From Linnemannia schmuckeri (Eukaryota > Mortierellomycota > Mortierellomycetes > Mortierellales > Mortierellaceae): a stretch of 64,000 bases of DNA. Of this stretch, positions 60,740 to 64,000 are shown piece by piece. Below the pieces are notes generated by a model. That model made no database searches, was not told the DNA's origin, and saw only the letters and a program-made list of their open reading frames with translations. Made by a program: the position numbers and the translations under genes. Numbering within the stretch: the stretch's first letter is position 1; every line of letters begins with the position of its first letter. Location of the stretch: NCBI GenBank assembly GCA_029449235.1, contig JANATG010000004.1:1736001-1800000 (forward strand), read 5' to 3'.

Positions 60740-61553
60740 ATGGCGAGCCAGCCAGTCAGCAAGCAAGCAGCTAAGGCAGCCTCACTATCCGCAACCACCT
60801 TATCAGCCACTAGATTCCAACCCGCAGCAATACCCGTCAACTCTCTGCCTGGATCAAATGGTCTTCAAAGATTGGACGCTACGCAGCTGGAGAACATGAT
60901 CAGCTTTGCCAAGAGCTTGCCCTAGCAGCTCAAGCGATTTGAGTAGATCAAGATGTTCGATGTTATCACACCATTGAATGCACGTTTGAAGAGGATGCAA
61001 AGGCCGTTCAGGCCAATGAGTCTGGAGATGGTGATGTAAAGGATCCGATGTTAACGGCTTCTCTCTAAAAGGGTGGCCATCAGCACCTGAATTCGATTCA
61101 GCGACAGCAATGACAGAGGCAGCAACAGTAGACTATGGCGTGACCAATTCACTTGATTGACCTCCGAACGTCGTTCAGCCTTCGACTTCGTCTACTTGTC
61201 CTTTCCTTGCCAGTGATTCTCCAAGATCTAATTTCACCAGCCTACGGCCTCTCGGCATAACTCATCCGATTGACCAATCTTTTAGGATTGCCTCATATGA
61301 CCATGTCGATCCCTACCGTGTTTGCCGGCAGGATTTTCGAAAGCAAAAAATGGATCTGATGTCGTTGGCCTTGGCGGGGCGATCAAGTGTCTACAGAGGA
61401 CCCTTAGTCGTCATGCCATCGCCCTCAAAAGAACGACTTCTATCCGAGTTCGTCCGCTCGCAGCGTATAGGATGTAAGGGGTACGAGGTCGGGAATAGTA
61501 GAATAATGTTGTCAAGAGTCAATAAGGATCGACAGGTGTTCGGCAACTCGTGA
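60740..61553 (+). pseudogene. Probable decayed gene, family not recognised
   Basis: Successive open blocks lie in different frames, broken by stops. Block one, 60740-60925, starts ATG and reads MASQPVSKQAAKAASLSAT to LENMISFAKSLP. Block two, about 60938-61066, reads VDQDVRCYHTIECTFEEDAK to GDGDVKDPML. Block three, 61035-61553, reads through one in-frame TGA at 61158 and contains PLGITHPIDQSFRIASYDHV and RGPLVVMPSPSKERLLSEF. Composition looks protein-coding, with no clear GT-AG pairs to join the blocks. I recognise no domain. An alternative is three chance ORFs. Confidence 0.35.
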
Positions 61554-61969
61554 CATGGTCTATTCTGAAATAGCGAGATGGTATTGTCAGGACTCTAGAC
61601 TGTGTCGATCCCCTCCCTGAAAAATCAAGGCGACAATGGAAACGCCAAGAAGTTAGTGGACAGACGGTACCGATGCATGTTTACTTCTTTTCTTTGAACA
61701 AATCAAACTTTTTTTTGGCGGTTAAAAAAAAATAATAAAATACATATTTGGAAAAAGTCGCGTTCAATTTTTTCTTTTATTCATTTCAACGATCGATCGT
61801 GATAATAAAAAAACCTAATCCTTCTTTTAGAAACGTGGCCCTGCCATCGTTTTAACTATTGTTGTTATTTTTTGTTAATGTGTAAAAAAAAAAAGAGAGC
61901 TCAGCTCGTCTTTTTGTATGCGTGTGTCTTTTTCGCGTCTTGGAAACAAACTCAACATCCGCCGACCAC
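61554..61969. other. Chitinase 3' flank
   Basis: AT-rich, with AATAAAAT at about 61733 and AATAAAAA at about 61803 and long A and T runs, consistent with 3' UTR of the minus-strand chitinase. No ORF. Confidence 0.5.
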
Positions 61970-64000
61970 TTAGTAGTAAAGGCGACGACGGAGGGCGGCA
62001 GTGCAGGCAGCACCCTTGACCCAGACCGATCCAGAGCCAGGGGTATCGCCCTGAGTCCACCACTGGGCAGTGTAAATGAAACCTCCATAGGTGACCTTGG
62101 CTCCACTGTTGTAGGCAGTAGAAGACGACCAGGCGGCAGTACCTCCGCACGAGCCGGGAGTGGGGGTCTGGGTGGGACCAGTACCGGAGCAAGCACCGTT
62201 GTCAACCCAAGGAGCTCCAGCTGAAGGGACGTTACCCTGAGTCCACCACTGGGCGGTGTATTGACGACCGTTGTACGAGACCTTGGCGCCGCCAGAGTAG
62301 GCAGTCGAGGCAGACCAGGCAGGGAGAGTGCACTGTCCTCCACCAGGGGTGGTGGTGGTGGGCGAGGTGGTGGGCGAGACGGTGGGGGAGACGGTGACGG
62401 TGACAGTAGGGTTGACAGTGGTCGATCCTCCACCGGGTTGGGGGATGGATCCAGCGCAGCGGGGGGTGTTGGCACCAAGAGCGGCCTTGCAGATCTGCTG
62501 GGCAACGGAGCTAACCTCAACGTTGTTGGGCTGCTTGCCAATACCCTTGTACAACTCCCAGAAGAAACCACCCTTAGCACCCTGGACGGCAAGGATCGCG
62601 GAGAGCTCGGACTGGATCAAAGGCAACTGATGGGCGGCATCGTGGTTGTAGTCGGGGTAGGCAGGGGTTCCGATCTCGTAACCGACGTGGGCGAGCATGT
62701 TGTTGTCGGCGTAAGACTTCATGTAGTAGTTGACCTGTTGGCTGAGGGAGCAGGTGTTGGCGTCGGGGCACTCGGAGTACTGCTGGTTGTTGGAAAGATC
62801 GTAGGTCATGACATTGACTCCTCCGGTGGTCGCAACAAAGCTGTAAAGATCGGGGTACCACTTGTTCATGTTGTACCAGATGTTCTTGAGGTTTCCGCCC
62901 CACCAGTTGGTCGAGAGACCTCCGGCGGCCGAGGCAGCAGTGGCGAGAAGCATGTTGGGGGCGATCGCCTGAATGCTGAGGCGGACGTCTTGCATGATAG
63001 CGGCATACTTGTATGTGGTCTGGTGGTTGGTCCAGGGTCTAGGAGAGTTGTTCGAAGTTAGGAAGGAAGTATAAAAAGTAAGCGATGGATGATCTTTTCA
63101 AAATGTGGCCTTATTTTTCCCTGCACAGAGAAAAAGCGCGTGGATAAAAAAAAAATGCTAATTCGCGTCGATTTTGAACCATAGAACCATTCAAACAAGG
63201 CAAACCATGGCTCAAAAAACGCAGATTTCCTATGTAGCTTACCCAGCAGCAGGGCCGTTTTTGTAGTAGTCAGCATGCCACATCTCTTCGTAGTCGACAT
63301 CAACACCGGTCAAACCGAGGTCCTTTCCGAGGTAGACAAGATCCTGGTAAGGGTCACGGTTGACCTTGGCATAATATCCATCACCAGGGACCAAGTTAGT
63401 CTGCTGGTTCTTGGGATCCTTCCACATTGTACCGGGGACCATCTCGGGGTGGAAAACGGGTGCGTCACCCTTAGCGCCGGCCTTGACATAGTTCACGGCG
63501 GCCTGCCAGACGGACGAGTTGGTGGGCTCGGGGAAGATGTCGAAATCTGCGAGGACAGTGCCCTCGGATTTGGGCTCGCAGGTGTAGCACCACATGTTGG
63601 CCTCTGTGCAGGATGCGAGCGAGCCGCCGTTCTCGATGATCTTGTAGTAGTTAGGGGTCGAGGTTCCGTAACCTCCAACAGAGTAGTACGTGTAGACGTA
63701 CTATGTATAATTGAAATTAAACGTGAAGAAGTCAGTGCGCGTGTCGTGAATAATTTTGAAAGTCGGCGGTAAACGAATGGATACAAACAAGAAAAAGATA
63801 CTTACAGGGAAGCAACCATAGTTCCATCCTCCCATGGACAAGAAGACCTCAACACCACCAGCCTGAAGCTTCGCAACCTGAGCCTTGAGGTCCGCAAACC
63901 CATAATCGCCCGAGGTACCATAGGCCAAACCGACGCGTTCAAGGGTGTTGGAGCCAGGAACATAGACCATTCCGGGACGAGCAAATGACAAAAAGATACG
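61970..64000 (-). CDS. GH18 chitinase with two CBM5/12 chitin-binding modules (5' partial)
   Basis: Secreted endo- or exochitinase acting on cell wall or environmental chitin. Exons seen: 64000-63806 (enters from outside the window), 63700-63243 and 63038-61970, in phase. The catalytic barrel shows VEVFLSMGGWNYGC (strand 3 SxGG), GLTGVDVDYEEMW (catalytic Glu in the DxDxE part, with Thr where the first Asp of the consensus lies) and VNVMTYDLSNNQ (strand 6). After the barrel follow a Thr/Pro linker and two repeated modules, WSASTAYSGGAKVSYNGRQY and WSSSTAYNSGAKVTYGGFIY, each with QWWTQG, typical of CBM5/12. The signal peptide would be in the missing 5' exon. Ends at a run of arginines and tyrosines. 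Confidence 0.9.

Overview
The window is nuclear DNA from a filamentous fungus. Evidence: 15 protein genes cut by short GT-AG introns (mostly 60-180 nt), CT-rich upstream tracts, and a gene set including Cdc7 kinase, TIM22, dynactin p150, an F-box protein, allantoinase and a GH18 chitinase with chitin-binding modules. Gene style and content fit an early-diverging mould of the Mortierella type (Mortierellomycota/Mucoromycota); that placement is inference. No viral genes, rRNA, tRNA, CRISPR or intact transposon were recognised.

Layout. 1-2497 (+): Cdc7-type kinase, missing its first exon(s). 3056-7610 (+): secreted subtilase with an inserted PA domain and a Lys/His-rich insert near the C terminus. 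8201-21721 (+): head-to-tail array of five serine beta-lactamase-like hydrolase genes sharing one four-exon structure. The first is broken by two in-frame stops and a frameshift; a sixth copy survives only as a C-terminal relic at 19040-19415, flanked by a short intergenic repeat seen three times. 23723-26023 (+): class-3-like aldehyde dehydrogenase, facing TIM22 (26440-27483, -). 27936-31297 (-): type II membrane glycosyltransferase-like protein. 33376-35295 (+): F-box protein. 36451-37416 (+): unrecognised single-pass membrane protein. 37651-42123 and 44344-48541 (both -): paralogous DUF3712/Tag1-like membrane proteins. 51264-51776 (+): weakly supported, perhaps decayed gene. 52632-54450 (-): allantoinase. 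54962-60079 (-): dynactin p150 in nine exons, one behind a GC-AG intron. 60740-61553 (+): probable decayed gene. 61970-64000 (-): GH18 chitinase running off the right edge.

How it works together. Most genes are unrelated housekeeping or secretory functions. The exception is the hydrolase array: the catalytic core is conserved while the N termini look respectively mitochondrial (copy 2), plain cytosolic (copies 3 and 5) and secretory (copy 4). This suggests a family expanding by tandem duplication, re-targeting its products and losing members at the same time. It is the most interesting part of the window.
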